Below the pieces are notes generated by a model. That model made no database searches and was not told the origin of the DNA. It saw only the letters and a list, made by a program, of their open reading frames with translations. A program made the position numbers and the translations under genes. A stretch of DNA of 64,000 nucleotides, taken from positions 1-64,000 of the forward strand of contig JADFSS010000001.1 of NCBI GenBank assembly GCA_022560655.1, read 5' to 3'. Shown one piece after another: positions 27,082 through 35,896 of the stretch. Numbering within the stretch: position 1 is the stretch's first letter; each line of letters starts with the position of its first letter. This DNA is from Candidatus Neomarinimicrobiota bacterium (lineage in GTDB: Bacteria > Fidelibacterota > Marinisomatia > SCGC-AAA003-L08 > TS1B11).

Positions 27082-29021
27082 CAGGATTTCCTGGCGGCAG
27101 CACGGGCTGGTTTGCGCACTGCAGCATTTTCCGCTACCTCCATAGCCACAGGAGCCTCGCCATCTGCGGCGCCCAGAATGACCCCCAGCACATTCAGCGC
27201 CGCCTTGTAGCGGTTAAAGGGCGGCATGACGTAAACGCCCTGGGCGTGCTTTCTCACAATCAGCAACATCTCCTGGGCAATGGCGATCCCCTCCGAGGCG
27301 CCGCTATCCCCCGCTTTGAGCATCCGGTCCCTGATGTTTTCCGGGACGGTCATACCGGGCACTTCGTTATGCAGGAACTCGGCATTGCGGAAGGAGGCCA
27401 GCGGCAGGATGCCTACCAGCACGGGCCGCTTGAGGTCTGCTACCTCAAGCAGAAACCGGTGCAGGAGTTCCTGGTCGTAAATCGGTTGGGTCATGATGTA
27501 CTCTGCGCCCTGCTCAATCTTGCGCACCAAGCGATCCATTTCGCGGTCGGGATTTTGTGCCGCCGGGTTGGCGCCCACGCCGATGGTGAAGCTGGCTTGT
27601 CCTTGCATGGAGCGGCCACCCATATCCAGACCCCTATTCAGATTCTTCAGCAGCGTCACCAGGCCGATTGCGTCCACGTCAAACACGCCCGTGGCCGAGG
27701 GATAGTCCCCCACCATGGGCGGATCACCGGTGATGGCCAAAATGTTGCGGAAGCCGTTGGTGTAGGCACCCAGCATATCGGATTGCAGGCCCAGCAGATT
27801 GCGGTCGCGACACGACGTATGCAGGATCGTCTCGATCCCAACCTCGCGCTCCAGGATCAGTCCCAGCGCCTGGGGGTTGACCCGGGCGGTGGCCCGGGGA
27901 CCATCGCCGATGTTAATAACATCTACCCCGGAATCTTTGAGCAGCTGGGCCCCTTTGATGGCACCGGCCAGTCTCAGTCCCTTGGGAGGATCAATTTCCA
28001 CACTGATAATGAACTTGCCTTGGGCCAGCTTGCGACCAAGGGGTGACCGCTCCTCAAGGGGCAACTCGTCGAGCGCAGTGTCCGGTTCAACGGCCACTTC
28101 CCTGATGGCCACGGTGGGCCCCTTGCCCAGTGCACGAACCGCCCCAGCCATGGACTTGATATGGTCAGGGGTCGTGCCGCAGCACCCTCCCACCAAACGA
28201 GCGCCGGCGTTCACAAAGCGCTTGGCAAACTTGGCAAAATAGTCTGGCGTGGCGAAATAAAACAGCCGGCCATCCACATACTCCGGGCTCCCAGCGTTGG
28301 GCATGACCGACACGGGGTGATCGCTCAGTGCGACGAGCCGCGTCACCACCTCCAGGAGCGTCTTAGGGCCCACCGCACAGTTAGCGCCTATCACGTCAGC
28401 CCCTTTTTCGTGCAGCACATCCACAGCTTCCTGCATGGACGCGCCACCCAGAATGCTATTCTCATCGCCGAAACTGAACTGGGCAACAATGGGAATGTGC
28501 CGGCTGACTTCACGGGCCGCTTCCAGGGCGATGGCCATTTCGCCCAGGTGGGAAATCGTTTCAATAATGATACCATCGACGCCGGCCTCCACAAGCGCCG
28601 CAATTTGCGCTCGAAACGCGCCCTGGGCCTGCTCGGGCGTGATGCCCCGGTTCTGCACAATGGGCCGGCCGAGGGGACCCACCGAGCCCAAGACATAGAT
28701 CGGCTTACCAGCGACGGCAGCCCGGGCATGTTCCACCCCCAGGCGGTTGATGTCGGCCGTGCGCTTCTCCAGCCCAAATTTTTCCAGCTTGAAGGAATTG
28801 GCTCCAAAGGTGTTGGTCTCCACCACCTGAGCGCCCACATCAACGTACGCCTTGTGAATACTCTGTACCAGAGCTGCATCGCTCAAGTTGAGTTCATCGA
28901 AACAGCGGTTGACGAAAATGCCTTTCTCATACATCATGGTCCCCACGGCTCCATCGCTGATGAGCACATGGTCTTCCAGTGCGTCGAGGAACCCGGGACT
29001 CTTGTCAGGCATGGGACCCAT
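27081..29021 (-). CDS. Bifunctional homocysteine S-methyltransferase / 5,10-methylenetetrahydrofolate reductase
   Basis: A fusion protein of about 646 residues. The N-terminal half is a zinc-dependent homocysteine methyltransferase: it opens ISDGAVGTMMYEKG and has the zinc ligands in GANCAVGP and VGGCCGTTPDH. The C-terminal half (from about SPLGRKLAQGKFIISVEIDPPK) is an FAD-dependent MetF-type methylenetetrahydrofolate reductase. It has no cobalamin-binding or activation domain, so it is not MetH. The same fusion is known in Bacillus YitJ. I place the start at the ATG at 29021 (29012 is equally possible); 71 upstream codons that stay open fall inside the hydrolase gene and do not look like family sequence. 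Confidence 0.92.
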   Translation of the reverse strand: MGPMPDKSPGFLDALEDHVLISDGAVGTMMYEKGIFVNRCFDELNLSDAALVQSIHKAYVDVGAQVVETNTFGANSFKLEKFGLEKRTADINRLGVEHARAAVAGKPIYVLGSVGPLGRPIVQNRGITPEQAQGAFRAQIAALVEAGVDGIIIETISHLGEMAIALEAAREVSRHIPIVAQFSFGDENSILGGASMQEAVDVLHEKGADVIGANCAVGPKTLLEVVTRLVALSDHPVSVMPNAGSPEYVDGRLFYFATPDYFAKFAKRFVNAGARLVGGCCGTTPDHIKSMAGAVRALGKGPTVAIREVAVEPDTALDELPLEERSPLGRKLAQGKFIISVEIDPPKGLRLAGAIKGAQLLKDSGVDVINIGDGPRATARVNPQALGLILEREVGIETILHTSCRDRNLLGLQSDMLGAYTNGFRNILAITGDPPMVGDYPSATGVFDVDAIGLVTLLKNLNRGLDMGGRSMQGQASFTIGVGANPAAQNPDREMDRLVRKIEQGAEYIMTQPIYDQELLHRFLLEVADLKRPVLVGILPLASFRNAEFLHNEVPGMTVPENIRDRMLKAGDSGASEGIAIAQEMLLIVRKHAQGVYVMPPFNRYKAALNVLGVILGAADGEAPVAMEVAENAAVRKPARAAARKS

Positions 29022-29676
29022 TGCTTGGCTGGAGGTCTTGAAGATAGAGGTTGGTCTCCCGCTCCCGCCCGATGGTAGTGGGTGGTCCGTGGCCAGGGTA
29101 GACAACGATGTCAGCGGGTAATTGCATGAGCCGCTGAAGTGACTCCTGCAGCCGGGACCAGCTCCCGCCGGGCAGGTCAGTCCGGCCCACCGAATCTCGA
29201 AACAGGGTATCCCCCACAAAGCAGTTGACCCCAATCTGGTAGCTCACCCCCCCAGCGGTGTGCCCCGGCGTGGGATGAACGGCGATTTCCAGTCCACCCA
29301 GCTGCTCTGCCGATAGCACTGCCGACAGGTCTGCGATGCCAGCGGGCAACCACACGTCCACCTCGGGGGCGGCCTTTGCGGGCAGGCCGAAAAGCCGATA
29401 GGATTCGGGTAACCAATCCAGGAGCTCCTTTTCCTGCTCAGGGAAGCATACCACCGCCTGGCTCCACGCACGCAGTTCGCTAACGGCGCCTACATGGTCC
29501 AGGTGGGCATGGGTGACCAGTATGGCACCCAACCGTAAATGCTCATCGTCGAGGGCACCCCGGAGTCGCAACGCCTCGTCGCCGGGGTCAATCATGACTG
29601 CGCTGTCGGCGCCCTCCTCCCAGATCAGGTAGCAGTTCTCCTGAAACGGCCCATTCATGATGGTTTTGATCCGCAC
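29005..29676 (-). CDS. Metallo-beta-lactamase-fold hydrolase (glyoxalase II-like)
   Basis: MBL-fold hydrolase of 223 residues with the metal motif THAHLDHVGA, the second histidine in HPTPGHTAGGVS, the bridging aspartate in FVGDTLFRDSVGRTDL and the terminal histidine in YPGHGPPTTIGRE. This pattern fits hydroxyacylglutathione hydrolase-like proteins (YcbL type); the physiological thioester is unknown. The start is GTG at 29676 with GAGG about nine bases upstream, four bases after the GAPDH stop, and the gene overlaps the next one. Confidence 0.88.
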   Translation of the reverse strand: MRIKTIMNGPFQENCYLIWEEGADSAVMIDPGDEALRLRGALDDEHLRLGAILVTHAHLDHVGAVSELRAWSQAVVCFPEQEKELLDWLPESYRLFGLPAKAAPEVDVWLPAGIADLSAVLSAEQLGGLEIAVHPTPGHTAGGVSYQIGVNCFVGDTLFRDSVGRTDLPGGSWSRLQESLQRLMQLPADIVVYPGHGPPTTIGRERETNLYLQDLQPSNGSHA

Positions 29677-29679
29677 TCG

Positions 29680-30750
29680 TCAAACCTCGTCAAAGAACAA
29701 CTCTTTGAGGCTCTGAATTTTCTCCTCGAAAGAGTGGGGGTAAAGGAACCAGGTGGCGATGGAAATGGAGCTCAGCAGCGAGTTGCCGTCCTGCGATGTG
29801 AAGGCGTAGCCGATCACCTCGCGGCCATTGCGCACCTGCAGCGTAGGTACCGCCACCACCGCGTGGTTCAAGATGCGGCCGTAGTGTCCGTGATCCCGCC
29901 CGAAGGAGAACACCTGGTTGGCGGTGGACTTTTCGGTGAGGGCAATACGGTCGTTGGCGTCCAACCGGTCGATGACCTGCTGCAAGGTCGTGGGCTCATT
30001 CACTGTCAAGTTAAAGTGGACAATATGCATGTACTGCGAGTTCACCTTGAGGGCGGAGGAGAACAGGTTCAGATCAATATTCCGAGTGGCGAACAGCTCG
30101 GCACAGTCACGGGCGTGATGGGTACCATATTGCTCACTGGAGTGTCTGCCCACTTGGGGAGAGGGTACAAAGGAAGTGTCCTGACTCAGATCATTCGAGC
30201 GCCGCACGATGACGAAGCGCCCTTCGGTGAGGTTATTTGGCGGGCGACCTTTCAGGGCGATGGTATCGATCAGGGCTGCCAGACTGTGCGTGTTACACGA
30301 AACCACCTGGATAAACTGGTCCTCGCCGTGTATCAATGTCTCGTCATTGATGCCGCGGGCATACATCTTGCCAAAGCCATATTCGCTTCCCTGGGCCACA
30401 AACCCCAGCGTGTTACCCTTAAAGCGATCGTAGTAGTCTACCTTGTTCTTGTGACCGATGCCCTTGGGGGTGCAGTCGATCACCACCGAGGCTCGCTCGA
30501 TGGCCTCCTCCGCCGTAAAGTCGGGATCCAGGCCAATGCTCTTAAAGCCATCCACCGCGTCTGGGTTTACAGCCAGCCTCGCCCCCCGCTTGATCAGATC
30601 CCTGACCTTGGAGCGGTCACTGGTGAGGGGCGTATTCTTGTGGAAGGTAACCTCATCGATCCCAAGTTGATCGCGGTAGTCAGCCAGAATACCTATGAGA
30701 GGCTCCCCAATGGTTCCTGTGCCTACCGTATGAACAATCTTGCGCGCCAT
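29680..30750 (-). CDS. Type II (archaeal-type) glyceraldehyde-3-phosphate dehydrogenase
   Basis: A 356-residue oxidoreductase with the N-terminal nucleotide-binding loop VGTGTIG, the catalytic cysteine in VVSCNTHSL (Cys about 152) and the conserved HHARD segment corresponding to HHGPD in archaeal enzymes. These are signatures of type II GAPDH, which share little sequence with the bacterial gapA family. It would oxidise glyceraldehyde-3-phosphate or run the reverse reaction in gluconeogenesis. The ATG at 30750 has AAGGG nearby. It lies 34 nt after ccmD and 3 nt before the hydrolase gene. Whether a gapA is also present cannot be seen from this window. Confidence 0.88.
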   Translation of the reverse strand: MARKIVHTVGTGTIGEPLIGILADYRDQLGIDEVTFHKNTPLTSDRSKVRDLIKRGARLAVNPDAVDGFKSIGLDPDFTAEEAIERASVVIDCTPKGIGHKNKVDYYDRFKGNTLGFVAQGSEYGFGKMYARGINDETLIHGEDQFIQVVSCNTHSLAALIDTIALKGRPPNNLTEGRFVIVRRSNDLSQDTSFVPSPQVGRHSSEQYGTHHARDCAELFATRNIDLNLFSSALKVNSQYMHIVHFNLTVNEPTTLQQVIDRLDANDRIALTEKSTANQVFSFGRDHGHYGRILNHAVVAVPTLQVRNGREVIGYAFTSQDGNSLLSSISIATWFLYPHSFEEKIQSLKELFFDEV

Positions 30751-30784
30751 AATCGCCCTTGCTCCTAAGCCTGCCCCGCTCGGG

Positions 30785-30898
30785 CTAGGTATCCCGAATG
30801 AATTTGCGCTCCTTCAGCCAACTGCGCAAGGAGTAGCCCAGAATAACCACCCATACACTGATAATGACCGCCAGCAAGTAGCCGGAGTATCTGGGCAC
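30785..30898 (-). CDS. ccmD: Heme exporter protein CcmD (37 residues)
   Basis: A very small membrane protein: start GTG at 30898 overlapping the ccmC stop by one base (TAGTG), with GGAGG seven bases upstream. It contains one membrane segment with the CcmD pattern (YLLAVIISVWVVILGYS) followed by a basic RSWLKERK tail. CcmD links CcmC to heme-loaded CcmE in the heme-handling complex. A longer open frame upstream of the GTG overlaps ccmC and is not family sequence. The position after ccmC is the usual one. Confidence 0.82.
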   Translation of the reverse strand: MPRYSGYLLAVIISVWVVILGYSLRSWLKERKFIRDT

Positions 30899-31578
30899 TA
30901 CGCTCCTCCCGCGGCCCGGGCAAGAGCCCGCAGTTCCAGCTGCCCCACGTGGCGCCGGTAAAGAATGAGATGGACCAGAATGAGTGTAAAGCTTGCCAGG
31001 GAGAGCACGAATACCTTCAAAATGGCGGCCGGCTGGCTGGCCATGGCCAGCTGGGGGTGGCTCTGCACTTCGGGTGCCCACCAGTTCACAGCCGTGATGA
31101 TCAGAGGAATGTCCACCACACCCAATATCCCCACGACGGCGGCGTAGCGGGAGGCCTGCTCATAGGGCCCGCCAAATTCGCGCACCATAAAGTAGCCCAC
31201 AAAAATGAGAAACAGGACCAGGGTCGTCGTGAGTCGCGGCTCCCAGCTCCATGGGTGACCCCAGATGGGTGTGGCCCAGATCGGGCCGGTGACCAGTATG
31301 AGGAACGCGAACAGGGTTCCCACTTCGGCCCCAGCCAGTGCCCAGGCGTCCCAGCGCGTCTGGTTCGACTTAAGATAGACAACGCCGGCTATAGCTGAGA
31401 AAGTATAGGCCATGAACGCGTTCCAAGCCAGAGGCACATGATAATAGAAGATTTTTTGAGCCATTTCCTGATCAGGCACCAGGGGCGCGCGGTAGATTGA
31501 CCAGAGATTAACCAAGGCCAGTGCAATGACCACCCCAAACAATGCCTGATTACGTCCTTTGGAATGGAAGGTATGCAT
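30898..31578 (-). CDS. ccmC: Heme exporter/handling protein CcmC
   Basis: Six-helix membrane protein of 226 residues with the tryptophan-rich heme-binding motif WGHPWSWEPRLT in the second periplasmic loop and two conserved histidines (YYHVPLAWN, and AMASQP region). CcmC delivers heme to CcmE in System I cytochrome c maturation. The ATG immediately follows the ccmB stop with no gap. It is the seventh gene of the ccm run here. Confidence 0.93.
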   Translation of the reverse strand: MHTFHSKGRNQALFGVVIALALVNLWSIYRAPLVPDQEMAQKIFYYHVPLAWNAFMAYTFSAIAGVVYLKSNQTRWDAWALAGAEVGTLFAFLILVTGPIWATPIWGHPWSWEPRLTTTLVLFLIFVGYFMVREFGGPYEQASRYAAVVGILGVVDIPLIITAVNWWAPEVQSHPQLAMASQPAAILKVFVLSLASFTLILVHLILYRRHVGQLELRALARAAGGA

Positions 31579-32247
31579 CTATTGTTCCGAAATATAATCA
31601 AAGATGACGGTGCCCACTAAGACGAAGAGGGCAAAGTAGGTGAGCAGAAACATGAGCCAGAAATCCCATTCCTTCAGCGGCTGCCCGTCCAGAGCGGCGC
31701 TCGTAGCCTTAGTGGCGGCGATGAGCAAGGGCGTGAGCAGCGGGAAAAGGAGAATGGGCAGGAGGGTATCGCCTGCCGGGAGCCTGAGGCTCAGACCCGC
31801 CACCAGAGTGCCCACAGCGGCCAGGGCCAGATCCGTGACCACAAATATAGCGGCCAGAGCGAGAGGAGCCGCGAACACCGGCACGCCCAACAGCAGCCAG
31901 AACAGCGGCAGGCTGATAACCTGGACCGCCAGCAGCACCAGGAAAAAGGCTGCCATTTTGCCCAGGTAAATGGCGCTGCGGTCCACGGGCGCCGTAAGGA
32001 GCAGGGCGTAAGCATCCAACTCCTTCTCGTGCCCAAATGAACGCAGGAGCCCCAGCACGGCTGTGAATAAGTAGGTCATCCACATCAGGCCGGGAATGAC
32101 GCTCCTGAACCGTGTCGGTGCCGCGTCCAGCGTAAACGCAAACAGGAGAATGACTGCAGCCGCAAAGACGAGCATGGTGGCAACACTCTCCCAGGTGCGC
32201 AGCTCAAGACGCAAGTCCTTGACAAATATTGTCCAGGTCGACATCAT
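31579..32247 (-). CDS. ccmB: Heme exporter protein CcmB
   Basis: Integral membrane protein of 222 residues with about six membrane segments, the ABC permease partner of CcmA. The family segment FGHEKELDAYALLLTAPVDRSAIYLGK is clear. I start it at the ATG at 32247, overlapping the ccmA stop as ATGA (ATGATG; the second ATG is possible); an upstream open frame of about 80 codons lies inside ccmA and is not CcmB sequence. Confidence 0.92.
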   Translation of the reverse strand: MMSTWTIFVKDLRLELRTWESVATMLVFAAAVILLFAFTLDAAPTRFRSVIPGLMWMTYLFTAVLGLLRSFGHEKELDAYALLLTAPVDRSAIYLGKMAAFFLVLLAVQVISLPLFWLLLGVPVFAAPLALAAIFVVTDLALAAVGTLVAGLSLRLPAGDTLLPILLFPLLTPLLIAATKATSAALDGQPLKEWDFWLMFLLTYFALFVLVGTVIFDYISEQ

Positions 32248-32942
32248 GGGGTCCCACCGTTTACGTATTGCGCCAGGTCGCCCTCGTGGGGCTGGGGCAA
32301 GTCTGCTTGTAAAGCCCCGCCATCCAGCAGCAACGCCCGGTCTGCCCGGGCCGCACCCCACCCAAGATGATGGCTGGTAAAGAGGACGGTCCGGTCCTGA
32401 GCGCGCCAACGCAGCATGGCCTCCGCGAGGGAATTTCGGCCATCCACGTCCAAGCTGGAGGACGGCTCGTCCAAAAGGGCAACCTGCCAATGCGACAAAG
32501 CCAGGCGCACCAGCCCGAGCCGCTGGAGCATACCCTCCGAATAGACCTGAATGGGGTCGTTCTCACGGCCGGCAAGACCGAAGTGAGCCATGCGGGCAAC
32601 GAATTCGGGTTCGTCCCAATGCTGTCCCCGCAGACGGAGGCAGAGCGTCAGGTTCTCACGGGCGGTGAATTTGGGGTAGAGCCCCGGGCGATGACCAACA
32701 AAGGCGATGCCGTGCCGCCAGCGGCTGTCCGTGGTAAACATGGGCAATCCGTTCAGGCTGGCGGTGCCCGCGCCAGGGCGCATGATGCCGGCAAGAATAC
32801 TGAGCAGGGTGGTCTTCCCGCTGCCGTTGCGGCCAAATAGCAGGACCACCTCCCCGGTCTCCAGAGTCAACGATAGATTCTTGAGAACGGGCCGCAGGTG
32901 GAACGACTTGCTCAGGCGCTCCGCGGTGAGGAGGGCGGCCAC
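32244..32942 (-). CDS. ccmA: Heme ABC exporter ATPase CcmA
   Basis: ABC ATPase of about 232 residues: Walker A GRNGSGKTT, a signature loop of divergent form (YSEGMLQRL, in place of LSxGQ), Walker B ALLDEPSSSLD and a switch histidine in LFTSHHLGW. Together with CcmB it uses ATP to release holo-CcmE from CcmC. I prefer the GTG at 32942, 11 nt after the previous stop; a TTG at 32987 would add 15 residues. Neither has a good ribosome binding site. Confidence 0.9.
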   Translation of the reverse strand: MAALLTAERLSKSFHLRPVLKNLSLTLETGEVVLLFGRNGSGKTTLLSILAGIMRPGAGTASLNGLPMFTTDSRWRHGIAFVGHRPGLYPKFTARENLTLCLRLRGQHWDEPEFVARMAHFGLAGRENDPIQVYSEGMLQRLGLVRLALSHWQVALLDEPSSSLDVDGRNSLAEAMLRWRAQDRTVLFTSHHLGWGAARADRALLLDGGALQADLPQPHEGDLAQYVNGGTP

Positions 32943-32953
32943 GGCAATCGGTG

Positions 32954-33439
32954 CTAGCTGAGCAGACCCCGCCCGCAGCGCACGCAAAAACGGTCTCCGG
33001 GCGCAACCACGCCTCCGCAGCTGGGGCAGTCCGCCCCCACTTCCGTGCCACAGCTTGAGCAGAAGCCGGCTCCGGGCTCAAGGGGCTCGGCGCAGGATGG
33101 GCAGGCGAGGTCGGACGCTGGAGTGGCCGCCGGAGGAGAGACCACTGCTTGGCCTGGAGCCGAATGATCCAACTCCCCGATGACCTGAGCCGTCTCAGCC
33201 AGCAAATCCGCCCGGGTACGATCAAAGTCCTCGTCATTGATCAAGCCCATCTCCCGTTCGAATTCTGCCTCACGTAACTGCTCATACAAGTTGACTTTAC
33301 GCAGTTCCAATGAGGTCACTTTGGTGGCCGCATCGTCACCTGTGGCGATCACCCTAGCTGCGAGAAATGGAACCAGCATATAGTATGTTCCTCCGGCAAA
33401 AACCATCAATAGCAGTAGTGGAGCCAGCACCGCTTCCAT
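32954..33439 (-). CDS. CcmI-like membrane protein with tandem zinc ribbons
   Basis: A 161-residue protein with one N-terminal membrane segment (about 4-26), a short helical segment resembling the N-terminal part of CcmI (LREAEFEREMGLINDEDF), a Pro/Ala linker and two zinc ribbons. The eight cysteines form four CxxC pairs (about 113/116, 127/130, 138/141, 152/155). Start ATG at 33439 is one base after the ccmH stop; further upstream codons fall in ccmH. The place between ccmH and ccmA suggests a maturation role, perhaps replacing CcmI; the zinc ribbons are not part of classical CcmI, so the function is inferred. Confidence 0.7.
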   Translation of the reverse strand: MEAVLAPLLLLMVFAGGTYYMLVPFLAARVIATGDDAATKVTSLELRKVNLYEQLREAEFEREMGLINDEDFDRTRADLLAETAQVIGELDHSAPGQAVVSPPAATPASDLACPSCAEPLEPGAGFCSSCGTEVGADCPSCGGVVAPGDRFCVRCGRGLLS

Positions 33440-33440
33440 C

Positions 33441-33917
33441 TTAGATATCCAGGTCCTGCATTTCCTTCTCAATGCGTTTGAAGAAATCATCGCTGTACGA
33501 TTTGTGCGTGGCCGGGGCCGTTTGGACGGCTGGTGATTTGACCTGATTGATAAAAAGGACCAGCAGCAGTCCCCCTACCAGCAGGAAAGTCGGCGGCATG
33601 ATATAAGCCAGCAGATTAAAACCCCTCGCCCTTGGCCGGGCGAGGATTTGTTCGCCGTAGATGGCCACGTACATGTCCAGGATTTCTTCCCTGGTCTTGC
33701 CCTCTCCAAGCAGTTGGCTGATCTGGGCCTTCACTTGTATGGCCGCCTGGGAATCGTGGTCACCTACCGGCCCGCCATAGCAACAGGGCGCCATGATCTC
33801 ATACTCCAGGCTCCGCTGCAGCGGCTGCTTCCCTTCACCACCCTTACCAGGGGCGTCCTGTCCCCATGCCGACCCGGCCAAAACCGCCAGAAGCAATATT
33901 GTGCTAAGTCTATTCAT
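33441..33917 (-). CDS. ccmH: CcmH-type cytochrome c maturation protein, variant Cys-Cys motif
   Basis: A 158-residue protein with a signal peptide (about 1-19), the CcmH three-helix domain (IKxQISQLLGEGKTREEILDMYVAIYGEQILARP pattern) and a C-terminal membrane segment (about 107-126). In place of the usual LRCxxC redox motif it has APCCYGGP with adjacent cysteines (about 45 and 46). CcmH normally binds or reduces apocytochrome CXXCH cysteines on the periplasmic side. The ATG at 33917 overlaps the ccmF stop as ATGA. No CcmG thioredoxin gene lies nearby. Confidence 0.85.
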   Translation of the reverse strand: MNRLSTILLLAVLAGSAWGQDAPGKGGEGKQPLQRSLEYEIMAPCCYGGPVGDHDSQAAIQVKAQISQLLGEGKTREEILDMYVAIYGEQILARPRARGFNLLAYIMPPTFLLVGGLLLVLFINQVKSPAVQTAPATHKSYSDDFFKRIEKEMQDLDI

Positions 33918-35890
33918 GCCAATTTCTCCTTCATTTGGCGCTCCGTCCGGCTGGGCATGATCGCTACCAATGTGCCGATAATCATGATGATACCGCCCAA
34001 CCAAACCATCTGCACGAGCGGGTTGATCATGATTTTGAGAGTGGCGGCGCCGGTCTCGGGGTCAACCCCGCCCACCAGTGCATAAAGGTCCTCCAGGGGC
34101 CGGGAGTAGATCGCCACTTCCGAATTGGGCTGATCATTCTGATCTGTGTAGGCCCGCTTCTCAGGCCGCAGAACTGTAACCGGCACCTCGTCGCGTGTCA
34201 CGACCAGATCCACGATCACGGCCCGATGGTTGGGTCGCTCCACAAAAGTATGATTCTCAAGTGTAAAGGCGTAGCCCTTCAGGTAGGTACTTTCACCCGG
34301 CCCCAGGGTCACGTCTTTTTCCACCGAGAAAGCCTTGCCGGCAAAACCCACAAACATGAACAGCATGCCCAGGTGAACGATATAGCCCCCGTAGCGGCTG
34401 CGGTTTTTGTCCACCATTTTCCTGAATGCCGTCACCGCCGATTCGCCGTGGCTACGCCGGCGTGCCCGTATGCCACGAACCACTTCCGTTATGATCCCTG
34501 TGGCTACAAACGCCACCAGGCCCATCGTCAGTAGCGGATAGATGCGCTGGATCCCCATGAGAATGGCGATGGCCCAGGTTATGACGCCCGCCGACACTGG
34601 CAGGATAAAATTGCGCCTCAGGGTGCCGCTGGAGGTCCGGCGCCAGGCCAACAGGGGACCAATGCCCAACATCAACAGCAGCAGCAGACCAATGGGGGGC
34701 ATGATGCGGTTAAAGTAGGGCGAGCCCACCGTGATCTTGATCCCCCGCACGGCCTCGGACAGGATGGGAAACATGGTCCCCCAAAGTACCGCCAGGGCCA
34801 AGGCCAGGAACAGCATATTGTTGAACAGGAACCCGCTCTCGCGACTGCTGAACGACTCCAGGTGATTCTGCGATGCCAAAGTATCCCTCCGCAGCAGGAT
34901 AAGCGTGACACAGCCCACAATGATGAAGATCACGAAGCCTAGGAACCATATCCCCAGATCGGTAGCCGCGAATGCGTGGACGGACGACAGGATACCGCTG
35001 CGTGTAAGGTAGGTACCAAAGATGGTCAGAATGAAGGTGATCATGATCAGAACTACATTCCACATCCGCAGCATGTTTTTCTTCTCCTGGATGATCACCG
35101 AATGGAGGTAGGCCGTCCCTGTGAGCCAGGGCAAGAAAGAGGCGTTCTCCACCGGGTCCCACGCCCAATAGCCGCCCCAGCCCAGTTCTACATAGGCCCA
35201 GCGCCCACCAAGGATGACGCCGGTGCCCAAAAAAAGCCACGGCACAAGGGTCCACCGCCGGGTGGATTTTATCCAGGTGGCATCCAGCCGCCGGGTTACC
35301 AGCGCGGCGATGGCGAATGCGAAGGGCACCACAAAGCCGACGTAGCCTAGATACAGAATGGGCGGGTGGATGAGCATGGCCGGGTGCTGCAACAAAGGAT
35401 TTAGGCCCATGCCGCTCGTCACCCGGGATTGGGCCAGGGGGGTCAATGGCATGAAGGGGTTCTCGAAGAAGACGGTCATGATCAGGAAAAAGAGGAGCAC
35501 GGTTGCCAGGACCATGTTCACCACAGGCATAAGGGGCCGGTTGCGCTTGCGGTGGAGAATACTCACCAGCACCACATACATACTCAAGATCGCCAGCCAG
35601 AACAGCAGGGACCCCTCCATACCGGCCCACAGCCCGGCAAACTTGTACATGGTGGGCGTAGCGGCGCTGCTGTAGCGGGCCACATATTCCAGAGCGAAAT
35701 TACTCACCAACAACTGCTGGAGCAGAGCGAGGGTGGCAAGCAGCACCAGACTGGCCGCCACAACGAGGCCGCGCTGGGCGCCCACGAAAAACCTCAGGTC
35801 ACGATTTCGCAGGTAGACGGCGTTTAGCAACAGCGAGATAACGGTGCCAACCAACGCCAGTTGGAGGCTGGTGGAGCCTAACAGAGCCAT
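33914..35890 (-). CDS. ccmF: Cytochrome c heme lyase subunit CcmF
   Basis: Large membrane protein (658 residues, about 15 membrane segments) with the WWD heme-binding motif WGGYWAWDPVENASFLPWL and the conserved loop GMGLNPLLQHPAMLIHPP. A C-terminal periplasmic beta domain follows (about 530-620). CcmF passes heme from CcmE to apocytochrome c. It starts six bases after ccmE and overlaps ccmH by 4 nt. Confidence 0.96.
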   Translation of the reverse strand: MALLGSTSLQLALVGTVISLLLNAVYLRNRDLRFFVGAQRGLVVAASLVLLATLALLQQLLVSNFALEYVARYSSAATPTMYKFAGLWAGMEGSLLFWLAILSMYVVLVSILHRKRNRPLMPVVNMVLATVLLFFLIMTVFFENPFMPLTPLAQSRVTSGMGLNPLLQHPAMLIHPPILYLGYVGFVVPFAFAIAALVTRRLDATWIKSTRRWTLVPWLFLGTGVILGGRWAYVELGWGGYWAWDPVENASFLPWLTGTAYLHSVIIQEKKNMLRMWNVVLIMITFILTIFGTYLTRSGILSSVHAFAATDLGIWFLGFVIFIIVGCVTLILLRRDTLASQNHLESFSSRESGFLFNNMLFLALALAVLWGTMFPILSEAVRGIKITVGSPYFNRIMPPIGLLLLLMLGIGPLLAWRRTSSGTLRRNFILPVSAGVITWAIAILMGIQRIYPLLTMGLVAFVATGIITEVVRGIRARRRSHGESAVTAFRKMVDKNRSRYGGYIVHLGMLFMFVGFAGKAFSVEKDVTLGPGESTYLKGYAFTLENHTFVERPNHRAVIVDLVVTRDEVPVTVLRPEKRAYTDQNDQPNSEVAIYSRPLEDLYALVGGVDPETGAATLKIMINPLVQMVWLGGIIMIIGTLVAIMPSRTERQMKEKLA

Positions 35891-35896
35891 AGGCGC

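Noticed and set aside
29539-30768. Long plus-strand open frame (about 409 codons) opposite the GAPDH gene.
   Set aside because: It mirrors the codon structure of the type II GAPDH and hydrolase genes, which have clear active-site motifs; the plus-strand product has no recognisable domain.
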